Notes under the pieces: model-generated
Databases searched by the model: none
What the model saw: the letters and a program-made list of their open reading frames with translations, nothing else
Told to the model about the DNA's origin: nothing
Program-made: the position numbers and the translations under genes
In this document: one piece after another, positions 1 through 6,358 of the stretch
How positions within the stretch are numbered: the stretch's first letter is position 1
Layout: the number at the start of each line of letters is the position of its first letter
Assembly: GCA_046545815.1 (NCBI GenBank)
Contig: JBKGZA010000053.1
Coordinates: forward strand, 1 to 17,444
Direction of reading: 5' to 3'
Length of the DNA stretch: 17,444 nucleotides
Source of the DNA: JAGXLC01 sp046545815
GTDB taxonomy: Bacteria > Bacteroidota > Bacteroidia > Bacteroidales > UBA12077

Positions 1-79
1 GAATATCAATATACTGCTCTTCAAGGTATTCATAGTCCGTTCTTCTATGAATACCTTGAAGAGCAGTATATTGATATTC
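1..79. repeat. Perfect fold-back inverted repeat at the window edge
   Basis: Bases 1-35 are the exact reverse complement of bases 45-79, leaving a 9-base loop (36-44). The right arm and loop read in frame as a plausible piece of DnaA domain I (SPFFYEYLEEQY), whereas the left arm reads as EYQYTALQGIH, which does not look like the preceding part of any DnaA. The simplest reading is that the left arm is a template-switch or assembly fold-back at a contig end. A genuine 35-bp palindrome inside dnaA is the less likely alternative. Confidence 0.9.
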
Positions 80-1326
80 TGCGAAAAACATTGAAAAAAG
101 AATTGGGAACCAACGCTAAACTTGAATATAGCGTGGTTATGGAGAACAACTCCTCTACTGCCAAAACAAAACCCTATACCATTAAGTATCCCACCAACAA
201 CAAAAGCCAACTCCAGAACAAACCCCTATCCATGCCCCTGAATTCAGAGCAGAGCTCCATCAAAAATCCTTTTGTCATCCCCGGCATCAAAAAATTACAT
301 GTAGACCCGAGACTCAATCCCGACAATTCCTTCTCCAATTTTATCGAAGGCGAATGCAACCGGTTGGCCCGGTCCGCAGGAGAAGCTGTAGCAGACAATC
401 CAGGGGGCACTGCTTTTAATCCATTGTTCATTTACGGGGAGAGTGGCCTGGGCAAGACACACCTTTCTCAGGCAATAGGCATTCAGGTAAAAGAAAAATT
501 CCCGGAAAAAACCGTACTCTATGTCAATTCCCACAAATTTCAAACCCAGTTTGTGGAATCCGTCCGAAACAACAACAAGAACGATTTCCTGCATTTCTAC
601 CAGATGATCGATGTTCTGGTGATTGATGACATTCATGAGCTGGCCGGTAAAGAAAAAACACAGGAAATATTCTTCCATATATTCAATCATTTGCACCAAA
701 CTGGTAAACAGCTCATCCTTACCTCCGACAAACCTCCTATTGAAATGCAGGGAATAGAACAGCGGCTGTTGTCACGATTCAAATGGGGGCTTTCTGCCGA
801 CCTGCAGGCTCCGGATTTCGACACCAGAATTAAGATTCTGAAACACAAAATTTATAATGACGGAATTGACATCAATCCCGACATCATTGAATACATAGCC
901 ACCAACATTACGGTCAATATCCGGGAACTGGAAGGTGCTCTGATCTCCCTGCTGGCCCAGTCCACACTGAACAAAAAAGAGATAAATATTGATCTTGCCC
1001 GTCAGGTAATCGACAAACTGGTAAAAAATTCAAAGAAGGAAATCTCTGTGGATTATATTCAGAAGATCGTCTGTGACTATTTTGAGATCTCTCCCGATCA
1101 GCTTCATTCAAAGACAAGAAAAAGAGAAATTGTACAGGCAAGGCAAATTGCCATGTATTTTTCAAAATCCATGACCAAATCATCCCTGGCTTCCATTGGA
1201 TCACAGATAGGGGGAAAAGACCATGCCACCGTATTGCATGCCTGCAAAACAGTGAATAACCTGATCGATACGGACAAACAGTTCAGGGAGACGGTAAAAA
1301 ACATTGAAAAAAAATTAAAAATATGA
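34..1326 (+). CDS. dnaA: Chromosomal replication initiator DnaA, 5'-truncated
   Basis: DnaA is the AAA+ ATPase that binds DnaA boxes at oriC, melts DNA and loads the helicase. The frame is open through base 1; the recognisable part starts near base 34 with the end of domain I (SPFFYEYLEEQYIDILRK). A variable, Asn/Ser/Pro-rich domain II follows. Walker A GESGLGKT lies at 436-459 and Walker B (VLVIDD, then IHEL) near 613-642. The helix-turn-helix domain IV carries the signature DHATVLHACK at 1219-1248. About 430 residues are visible against roughly 470 in the family, so some 50-60 N-terminal residues are missing beyond the fold-back. The TTG at 91 (Leu-Lys-Lys) is internal and not a start. The gene ends TGA and is followed by a terminator. 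No dnaN is adjacent, and no cluster of DnaA boxes is visible downstream. Confidence 0.95.
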   Translation, partial: SPFFYEYLEEQYIDILRKTLKKELGTNAKLEYSVVMENNSSTAKTKPYTIKYPTNNKSQLQNKPLSMPLNSEQSSIKNPFVIPGIKKLHVDPRLNPDNSFSNFIEGECNRLARSAGEAVADNPGGTAFNPLFIYGESGLGKTHLSQAIGIQVKEKFPEKTVLYVNSHKFQTQFVESVRNNNKNDFLHFYQMIDVLVIDDIHELAGKEKTQEIFFHIFNHLHQTGKQLILTSDKPPIEMQGIEQRLLSRFKWGLSADLQAPDFDTRIKILKHKIYNDGIDINPDIIEYIATNITVNIRELEGALISLLAQSTLNKKEINIDLARQVIDKLVKNSKKEISVDYIQKIVCDYFEISPDQLHSKTRKREIVQARQIAMYFSKSMTKSSLASIGSQIGGKDHATVLHACKTVNNLIDTDKQFRETVKNIEKKLKI

Positions 1327-1356
1327 TGCCATGCAAAAGCTGATTCTATAACCAAG

Positions 1357-1393
1357 AACAGGTTCTTTTTATGCGCGGGAGCCTGTTTTTTTT
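1357..1393 (+). terminator. Rho-independent terminator of dnaA
   Basis: AACAGGTT (1357-1364) pairs with AGCCTGTT (1380-1387), with one G-U pair and possible extension inward by C-G and G-U pairs. An uninterrupted run of eight T follows (1386-1393). It lies 31 bases after the dnaA stop and before the next gene on the same strand, so it should separate dnaA from the transporter gene. Confidence 0.8.
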
Positions 1394-1435
1394 ATAAGAA
1401 AAATTAGCTTTTGCACCGGTTATAATGAACAAAAG

Positions 1436-2320
1436 ATGATATATCTGTTATTAAGCATCCTCTCATCCGCTTCCCTTTTTGTAATCTTTAAAGTGGTGGA
1501 CAGATACGGAATTAAAAATTTTGATATCATCATTATAAACTATATTGTGGCTTCTGTACTGGGCTTTTCCATCAGCAGTTACAGCAGCAACGTATTTCCG
1601 CTGTATGCCAATCCGTGGTTCCCCTATGCGGTGGTTATAGGAATTTTGTTCGTGATCGGATTTGTGTTGATCGGTCTGTCCTCCCAGAAAGTGGGCATTG
1701 CCATTACCACGGTGGCCAGCAAAATGTCTGTGGTCATTCCTATCACTTTTTCTCTGTTCTATGACCCTTACGACCAGATAACCACACTCAAAATCTCCGG
1801 AATCGTACTAGCCCTGCTGGCCGTTTTCCTTACAGTCTACAGGAAAAGAACCATTGACTTCGACCCAAGATATCTTTACCTTCCTGCCATCCTCTTTCTT
1901 GGAATGGGTGTCATAGATTCCGTCATTAAGCTGGCCCAGTTCAAACACATTGATAATGATATATCCACCCTTTTTTCAGCAGTTTTGTTTACCGTTGCAG
2001 CTATTACAGGAATCACCACCAACCTCATCCGCAGGAATTCGTTCCGCACACTGTTTAACTCCGGCACGCTGCTATGGGGCAGTCTACTCGGGCTCGGTAA
2101 TTACGGTTCCATCTGGTTTCTTATTCTGGCACTCAATTCAAAAACAGAGGAAAATATACCCCTCGATGGGTCAGCAGTATTTGGCATCAACAATATAGGG
2201 ATTGTCGGCCTCTCTGTAATTCTGGGTCTGATGGTTTTCAGGGAAAAGCTTACCAGGATCAACTGGATGGGCATCGCTTTTTCATTGGCAGCTATATACA
2301 TACTGTCTTATACATTATAA
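1436..2320 (+). CDS. EamA/DMT-superfamily transporter
   Basis: A 294-residue, very hydrophobic inner-membrane protein whose length suits the ten-helix EamA family of the drug/metabolite transporter superfamily. It opens directly into a membrane segment (MIYLLLSILSSASLFVIFK), alternates hydrophobic spans with short loops, and ends with the typical second-repeat signature: a GINNIGIVGLSVILGLMVF span, REKLTRINWMG, then the last helix. Each EamA half has about five helices, and a central charged loop (YRKRTIDFDPR) separates the halves here. Substrates in this family range from amino acids to nucleotides and small organics, and nothing here identifies one. ATG at 1436 is chosen because it begins the first helix. 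An ATG at 1425 in another frame stops after four codons. The next gene starts ten bases after the stop, so the two are probably co-transcribed. Confidence 0.85.
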   Translation: MIYLLLSILSSASLFVIFKVVDRYGIKNFDIIIINYIVASVLGFSISSYSSNVFPLYANPWFPYAVVIGILFVIGFVLIGLSSQKVGIAITTVASKMSVVIPITFSLFYDPYDQITTLKISGIVLALLAVFLTVYRKRTIDFDPRYLYLPAILFLGMGVIDSVIKLAQFKHIDNDISTLFSAVLFTVAAITGITTNLIRRNSFRTLFNSGTLLWGSLLGLGNYGSIWFLILALNSKTEENIPLDGSAVFGINNIGIVGLSVILGLMVFREKLTRINWMGIAFSLAAIYILSYTL

Positions 2321-2330
2321 TGCAGACACC

Positions 2331-2942
2331 ATGGATACTGACGAGTTTTTAACGATCAACGGACCCTCAGAGGGAACATTCAGGGAAAAAGGCAGCAAAT
2401 TCCTGGCTTTTGCCTCTCCCGTGCAATCGGAAGAAGAAGCAAATAATCGCATAGAGAAGTTGAGGCATTACTACCATGATGCCCATCACCACTGCTATGC
2501 GTATCTTATAGGAACCGAAAAAAAAACATACAGGATGAATGATGACGGAGAGCCCTCCTCTACTGCAGGAAAACCTATCCTGGGTCAGATCAGATACCAT
2601 AATCTTACCAATGTATTGGTAGTTGTTGTCAGGTACTTTGGCGGAACCCTTCTGGGAACCGGCGGCCTTATAAGGTCCTATAAATCGGCAGCCAATGAGG
2701 CACTGAAAAACGCAAAAATCATAAAGAAAACTATCCGGTCGTTTTACAGGATCAATTTTGAATATTCGCTGATGAGCGATGTCGAAAAAGTGCTCCATGA
2801 ACTGGACATCAGGCCACAGGAAAAGAGATTTGAAGCCTCATGTACCTATAAGGTTGGCATCAGAAAAACCATGGAACAAAAGATGGTGGAAAAACTCAGG
2901 GAAATTAAGGGATTAAATTTTAACCAAATAGAAAATCCCTGA
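2331..2942 (+). CDS. YigZ/IMPACT (UPF0029) family protein
   Basis: A 203-residue cytoplasmic protein of the YigZ/IMPACT family. The N-terminal UPF0029 domain (about residues 1-125) shows the family hallmarks: the opening FREKGSKFLAFASPV, an AHHHCYAYL segment, MNDDGEPSSTAGKPIL near residues 66-81, and VVVVRYFGGTLLGTGGLIRSY near residues 97-117. The C-terminal part (about 135-195) fits the small ferredoxin-like DUF1949 domain. Eukaryotic IMPACT binds GCN1 and modulates eIF2-alpha kinase signalling; the role of the bacterial members is not settled, with nucleic-acid or ribosome binding proposed. Full length for the family, ATG start. It probably shares a transcript with the transporter gene ten bases upstream. 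The 92-base AT-rich gap after it suggests pyrB has its own promoter. Confidence 0.88.
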   Translation: MDTDEFLTINGPSEGTFREKGSKFLAFASPVQSEEEANNRIEKLRHYYHDAHHHCYAYLIGTEKKTYRMNDDGEPSSTAGKPILGQIRYHNLTNVLVVVVRYFGGTLLGTGGLIRSYKSAANEALKNAKIIKKTIRSFYRINFEYSLMSDVEKVLHELDIRPQEKRFEASCTYKVGIRKTMEQKMVEKLREIKGLNFNQIENP

Positions 2943-2948
2943 TTTTTT

Positions 2949-2961
2949 TAACAAATTGTTA
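2949..2961. promoter_or_regulatory. AT-rich inverted repeat upstream of pyrB (possible operator)
   Basis: TAACAA (2949-2954) and TTGTTA (2956-2961) form an inverted repeat around one base, in the AT-rich 92-base leader between the YigZ-family gene and pyrB. It could be an operator or a weak hairpin. I could not find a good -33/-7 pair here and see no pyrimidine attenuator, so its role is a guess. Confidence 0.25.
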
Positions 2962-3034
2962 TTAAAAACATGGATAAATATTCTACTTATTGGATTATAG
3001 AAATTAATTTTATACGTAAAAAAAAATAAAGCCA

Positions 3035-3946
3035 ATGAATAACAAAAGCCTGATCTCTATTAACGACTACTCCAAGGATCAAATACTCCAGACCCTGGAT
3101 ATTGCAGAGGAGTTTGAGCAGAATCCCAATCAAAGACTGCTGGAGGGCAAGGTGATCGCCACACTGTTTTTCGAGCCTTCTACACGGACTAGGCTAAGTT
3201 TTGAAAGTTCCATCAACAGGCTTGGCGGACAGGTTATTGGTTTTGCCAGCAAGGACAGCTCAAGTGTTCAGAAAGGAGAGTCATTGAAAGATACTATCAA
3301 AACGGTCAGCAAATATTGTGATCTGATCGTCATGCGGCATCCACTCGAAGGCAGTGCGCGGTATGCCAGTGAGGTAGCTTCCGTACCGGTAATCAATGCA
3401 GGCGACGGGGCCAATCAGCATCCCACACAAACCATGCTGGACCTCTACTCCATAAGAAAAACCCAAAATACGCTCAACAACCTGAACCTCTTTCTGGTGG
3501 GAGACCTAAAATACGGGCGTACCGTTCATTCACTGCTTATGGCCATGTCGCACTTCAACACAAACTATCATTTTGTATCTCCCACAGAATTAAAAATCCC
3601 TGAAGAATACAAAATGTTTTTGAGTGAGCACAATCTCAACTACAAAGAACACCTCGACTTCACAGACATTATTTCCGAGGCTGACATCATCTATATGACC
3701 CGCATACAAAGAGAACGGTTCTCCGACCCTATGGAATACGAAAAGACCAAAAATTCCTTTATGCTCAGAAGGGATATGTTGGAAGGCACAAAGGAAAACC
3801 TTAAAGTATTACACCCATTGCCACGCATCAACGAAATCAATGAAGACGTGGATGAAAGCAGACAATCCTACTACTTTACGCAGGCCTTAAACGGAGTGTA
3901 CACCAGAATGGCCATCATGAGTTCCATATTAGGTTTAAAACAATAA
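3035..3946 (+). CDS. pyrB: Aspartate carbamoyltransferase catalytic subunit
   Basis: Catalyses carbamoyl phosphate + L-aspartate to N-carbamoyl-L-aspartate, the committed step of pyrimidine synthesis, in the cytoplasm. The 303 residues match the usual length. The carbamoyl-phosphate motif FFEPSTRTRLSFE is at about 45-57 (Ser49, Thr50, Arg51, Thr52, Arg53). SVQKGES supplies the 80s-loop lysine (Lys80). MRHP follows near 100-103, and GDGANQHPTQTMLDL near 123-136 carries the conserved HPTQ. In the aspartate domain, TRIQRERF near 225-232 and LHPLPR near 260-265 are intact, so the enzyme should be active. ATG start after an A-rich leader (nine A, then taaagcca). pyrI begins 13 bases after the stop, giving the class-B PyrB/PyrI holoenzyme arrangement known from Escherichia coli. 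Confidence 0.97.
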   Translation: MNNKSLISINDYSKDQILQTLDIAEEFEQNPNQRLLEGKVIATLFFEPSTRTRLSFESSINRLGGQVIGFASKDSSSVQKGESLKDTIKTVSKYCDLIVMRHPLEGSARYASEVASVPVINAGDGANQHPTQTMLDLYSIRKTQNTLNNLNLFLVGDLKYGRTVHSLLMAMSHFNTNYHFVSPTELKIPEEYKMFLSEHNLNYKEHLDFTDIISEADIIYMTRIQRERFSDPMEYEKTKNSFMLRRDMLEGTKENLKVLHPLPRINEINEDVDESRQSYYFTQALNGVYTRMAIMSSILGLKQ

Positions 3947-3959
3947 AAAAACAACTATC

Positions 3960-4427
3960 ATGGCAGACAGTAAACCGAAACTTCAGGTAAGTGCGATAAA
4001 AAACGGTACAGTCATTGACCACATACCGGCAAGGCATCTGTTCCAGGTTATTTCCATACTTAATCTTGATCACATCAAAACTCAGATCACCTTCGGCACC
4101 AATCTGGAAAGCAAAAAACTGGGCTATAAAGCCATCATCAAACTCTCGGAGGTTTACTTCAAGGATGAGGACATCAACAAAATCGCGCTCATTGCACCTT
4201 ATGCAAAGCTCAATATCATCAAAGATTTCAAGGTTACCACCAAACGACAGGTGGAAGTGCCCGAGCAGATAAAAGGTATTGCTAAATGCGGCAATCCCAA
4301 CTGCATTACCAACAATGACAATGTCCGCACGATATTTTACGTCTTGCCCAAAGACAAAGAAAAAGTGGCCTTAAAATGCCACTATTGCGAGAAGATAACA
4401 GATCCGGAAGACATGGAGGTGTTTTAG
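3960..4427 (+). CDS. pyrI: Aspartate carbamoyltransferase regulatory subunit
   Basis: The PyrI subunit binds nucleotide effectors (in Escherichia coli, CTP/UTP inhibition and ATP activation) and holds catalytic trimers in the dodecamer. The 155 residues match family length. The allosteric domain is about residues 1-100 (VSAIKNGTVIDHIPA; the stretch TQITFGTNLESKKLG-YKAIIK). The zinc domain follows, with four ligand cysteines as CGNPNC (Cys110, Cys115) and CHYC (Cys140, Cys143), all intact. It is spaced 13 bases from pyrB and almost certainly co-transcribed with it. The TAG stop lies 11 bases from the convergent DUF4293 stop, with a C5 and T6 run but no clear terminator stem on this strand. Confidence 0.97.
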   Translation: MADSKPKLQVSAIKNGTVIDHIPARHLFQVISILNLDHIKTQITFGTNLESKKLGYKAIIKLSEVYFKDEDINKIALIAPYAKLNIIKDFKVTTKRQVEVPEQIKGIAKCGNPNCITNNDNVRTIFYVLPKDKEKVALKCHYCEKITDPEDMEVF

Positions 4428-4438
4428 TCCCCCGTTTT

Positions 4439-4900
4439 TTACCGTATACGGTCAATTGACCTGATCAGGGCTTCATCCTTGCCGATTGCCCGTATGGCCA
4501 TATAGGTGAAAACTGCAGATACAAACGGAAAAGCATCGAAGATTTTATAGGTTACAAACTCGGAATCAAGGGTGTCAGAAAAATTTTTTAAATAAAAGTA
4601 TAGCAGACCGGCATAACCTAACATAAGAATCATATTGACAAAGCTGATCCGCATTTGAGTGATGCGTCGCCTGTAAAGAAAAATGGCGACAAAATTGATC
4701 CCGACAATCACTGCCAAAAGGATAATCGGCGGCAGCGTTTGAATATAAACCGTTTCGTGGCCTGCGTAATAGAGCCCGTCAAACCGAAAGACGTATAATT
4801 GGTCTTCTCCCGAAAGTATTTCAACCAAAGGAAAAAAAAACAGAAGCAACATCAGCACAAAAGATATGAAAAGATATAGTGTTTGAATTCTTTGTATCAT
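4439..4900 (-). CDS. DUF4293 family membrane protein
   Basis: A 153-residue integral membrane protein resembling DUF4293, a family largely restricted to Bacteroidota and without an assigned function. I take the ATG at 4900 because the protein then begins with the family-like MIQRIQTLYL; the frame stays open to an ATG at 4969, but those 23 extra residues are polar/aromatic and not family-like. Four hydrophobic segments are visible: the N-terminal LYLFISFVLMLLLFFF, a periplasmic-looking loop ending YIQTLPP, then IILLAVIVGINFVAIFLY, a third span MILMLGYAGLLYFYL, and a last FPFVSAVFTYMAI. YRRRITQMR makes a positively charged cytoplasmic loop. The gene is convergent with pyrI, and its last ten codons coincide with three adjacent palindromes. 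Confidence 0.8.
   Translation of the reverse strand: MIQRIQTLYLFISFVLMLLLFFFPLVEILSGEDQLYVFRFDGLYYAGHETVYIQTLPPIILLAVIVGINFVAIFLYRRRITQMRISFVNMILMLGYAGLLYFYLKNFSDTLDSEFVTYKIFDAFPFVSAVFTYMAIRAIGKDEALIRSIDRIR
4441..4469. repeat. Three adjoining perfect palindromes
   Basis: ACCGTATACGGT (4441-4452), GTCAATTGAC (4451-4460) and CCTGATCAGG (4460-4469) are each perfectly self-complementary and overlap by two and one bases. They encode the last residues and stop of the DUF4293 protein (LIRSIDRIR, stop) at the convergent junction with pyrI. No T-run follows on either strand in the position needed for a classical terminator. Confidence 0.7.
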
Positions 4901-4991
4901 AATTCCTTTTTCTGCAAAGATATAATTTTCATGATTTCTTCCATATATGTTGTAAAATAGGTTAAACATTCCTAAAATTGACCCCTCATGT

Positions 4992-5023
4992 TTTGATAAA
5001 CAGAAAAGTTTTAATTAAGATTG
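4992..5023 (+). promoter_or_regulatory. Bacteroidetes-type promoter for rocD
   Basis: A -33 TTTG (4992-4995) is followed by a 20-base spacer and TAAGATTG (5016-5023), which matches TAnnTTTG at all but one fixed position. Spacing is within the 19-21 bases reported for the Bacteroides primary sigma factor. The predicted start is near 5030, about 35 bases before the rocD ATG. Confidence 0.55.
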
Positions 5024-5064
5024 CGATGCAAAAACCAATATTAACCATATAAATATTAAGGGCT

Positions 5065-6285
5065 ATGGCAAAAATGACCACTCAGGATTACATGAAGAGA
5101 GAGGAACAATATGGTGCGCACAATTACCATCCGCTACCGGTTGTGCTGGATAAAGGCAAGGGGGTGCACGTGTGGGACGTGGAAGGCAATAAATATTATG
5201 ATTTCCTTTCCTCTTATTCAGCAATTAATCAAGGGCATTGTCATCCCGATATCGTTAAGGCAATGGAAAATCAGGCTGAAAAGCTTGCTTTAACCTCCAG
5301 GGCTTTTTATAACAATGTACTTGGAGAATATGAAGAATACATCACGAATTATTTTGGTTACGATAAAGTATTGCCCATGAATACGGGTGTAGAAGCTGAT
5401 GAAACGGCCATCAAGCTTTGCCGGAAATGGGCCTATAAACAAAAAGGTATAACGGAAAACCAGGCGAAAATCATTGTTTGCGAAAACAATTTTCACGGAA
5501 GAACCATAACCGTGGTATCCATGTCGACCGACGCCGATGCACGCAGGGATTATGGTCCCTACACCCCGGGATTCAAAACCATTCCCTATAACGATACCGA
5601 AGTACTGGAAAAGGAACTGGAAGATCCCAATGTCGCAGGATTTTTGCTCGAGCCCATACAGGGGGAAGCCGGTGTGATTGTTCCCGACGAAGGATACCTT
5701 AAAAAGACATATGACCTGTGTAAACAACACAATGTACTTTTCATAGCCGATGAAGTTCAGACCGGGATCGGCCGGACCGGTAAATTGCTGGCCTGTGACC
5801 ATGAAGGAATAAAACCCGATATACTTATACTCGGCAAAGCCATATCAGGTGGGATGTACCCCGTATCGGCAGTGCTGGCGGATAACAACATAATGCTGAC
5901 AATTCAGCCGGGAGAGCACGGCTCCACTTTTGGTGGAAATCCCGTGGCTGCCAAAGTAGCCATGGCAGCCCTTGAAGTGGTCAGGGACGAGAAACTGGCT
6001 GAAAATGCCGGGAAACTGGGTGAAATTTTCAGGGATGAATTCAATACCATCCCCTCGGGTATGATTACAGAAATAAGGGGAAAAGGACTGCTGAATGCTG
6101 TGGTCATTGAACCCAAAAACGGCAAAACGGCATGGGATGTATGTGTATCCATGAAAGAACATGGCGTACTGGCCAAACCCACGCACGGCGACATCATACG
6201 TTTCGCCCCGCCACTAATCATCACAGAAAAACAGCTTAACGATGCCATGAAAAAGATCAAAGAAACATTCAGCGAATTTGAATAA
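5065..6285 (+). CDS. rocD: Ornithine aminotransferase (ornithine--oxo-acid transaminase)
   Basis: A PLP enzyme that converts L-ornithine and 2-oxoglutarate to glutamate-5-semialdehyde and glutamate, linking arginine/ornithine to proline and glutamate. The 406 residues fit the family. The N-terminal EQYGAHNYHPLPVVLDKG and the phosphate-loop segment NTGVEADETAIKLCRKW (about 106-122) favour ornithine aminotransferase over acetylornithine or GABA aminotransferase. ADEVQTGIGRTG (about 228-239) carries the cofactor aspartate (Asp229), Lys258 in LILGKAISGGMYPVSAVL is the Schiff-base lysine, and HGSTFGGNPVA follows. The family motif NTGVEAGE has Asp here instead of the second Gly. ATG start with a promoter upstream. 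Neighbours do not form an arginine operon. An M13 lipoprotein gene follows 73 bases later. A different class-III omega-amino substrate cannot be fully excluded. Confidence 0.92.
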   Translation: MAKMTTQDYMKREEQYGAHNYHPLPVVLDKGKGVHVWDVEGNKYYDFLSSYSAINQGHCHPDIVKAMENQAEKLALTSRAFYNNVLGEYEEYITNYFGYDKVLPMNTGVEADETAIKLCRKWAYKQKGITENQAKIIVCENNFHGRTITVVSMSTDADARRDYGPYTPGFKTIPYNDTEVLEKELEDPNVAGFLLEPIQGEAGVIVPDEGYLKKTYDLCKQHNVLFIADEVQTGIGRTGKLLACDHEGIKPDILILGKAISGGMYPVSAVLADNNIMLTIQPGEHGSTFGGNPVAAKVAMAALEVVRDEKLAENAGKLGEIFRDEFNTIPSGMITEIRGKGLLNAVVIEPKNGKTAWDVCVSMKEHGVLAKPTHGDIIRFAPPLIITEKQLNDAMKKIKETFSEFE

Positions 6286-6358
6286 TAACGTAAGGCCATT
6301 AAACATTCGCCTTCAAGCGATGTCCAATTATCAGAATGATAAAAAATACCAGACAATT

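Noticed and set aside
6278..6358. N-terminal extension of the M13 peptidase from a TTG overlapping the end of rocD.
   Set aside because: The extension is polar and would place 27 residues before the signal peptide. ATG 6359 starts a proper lipoprotein signal sequence.
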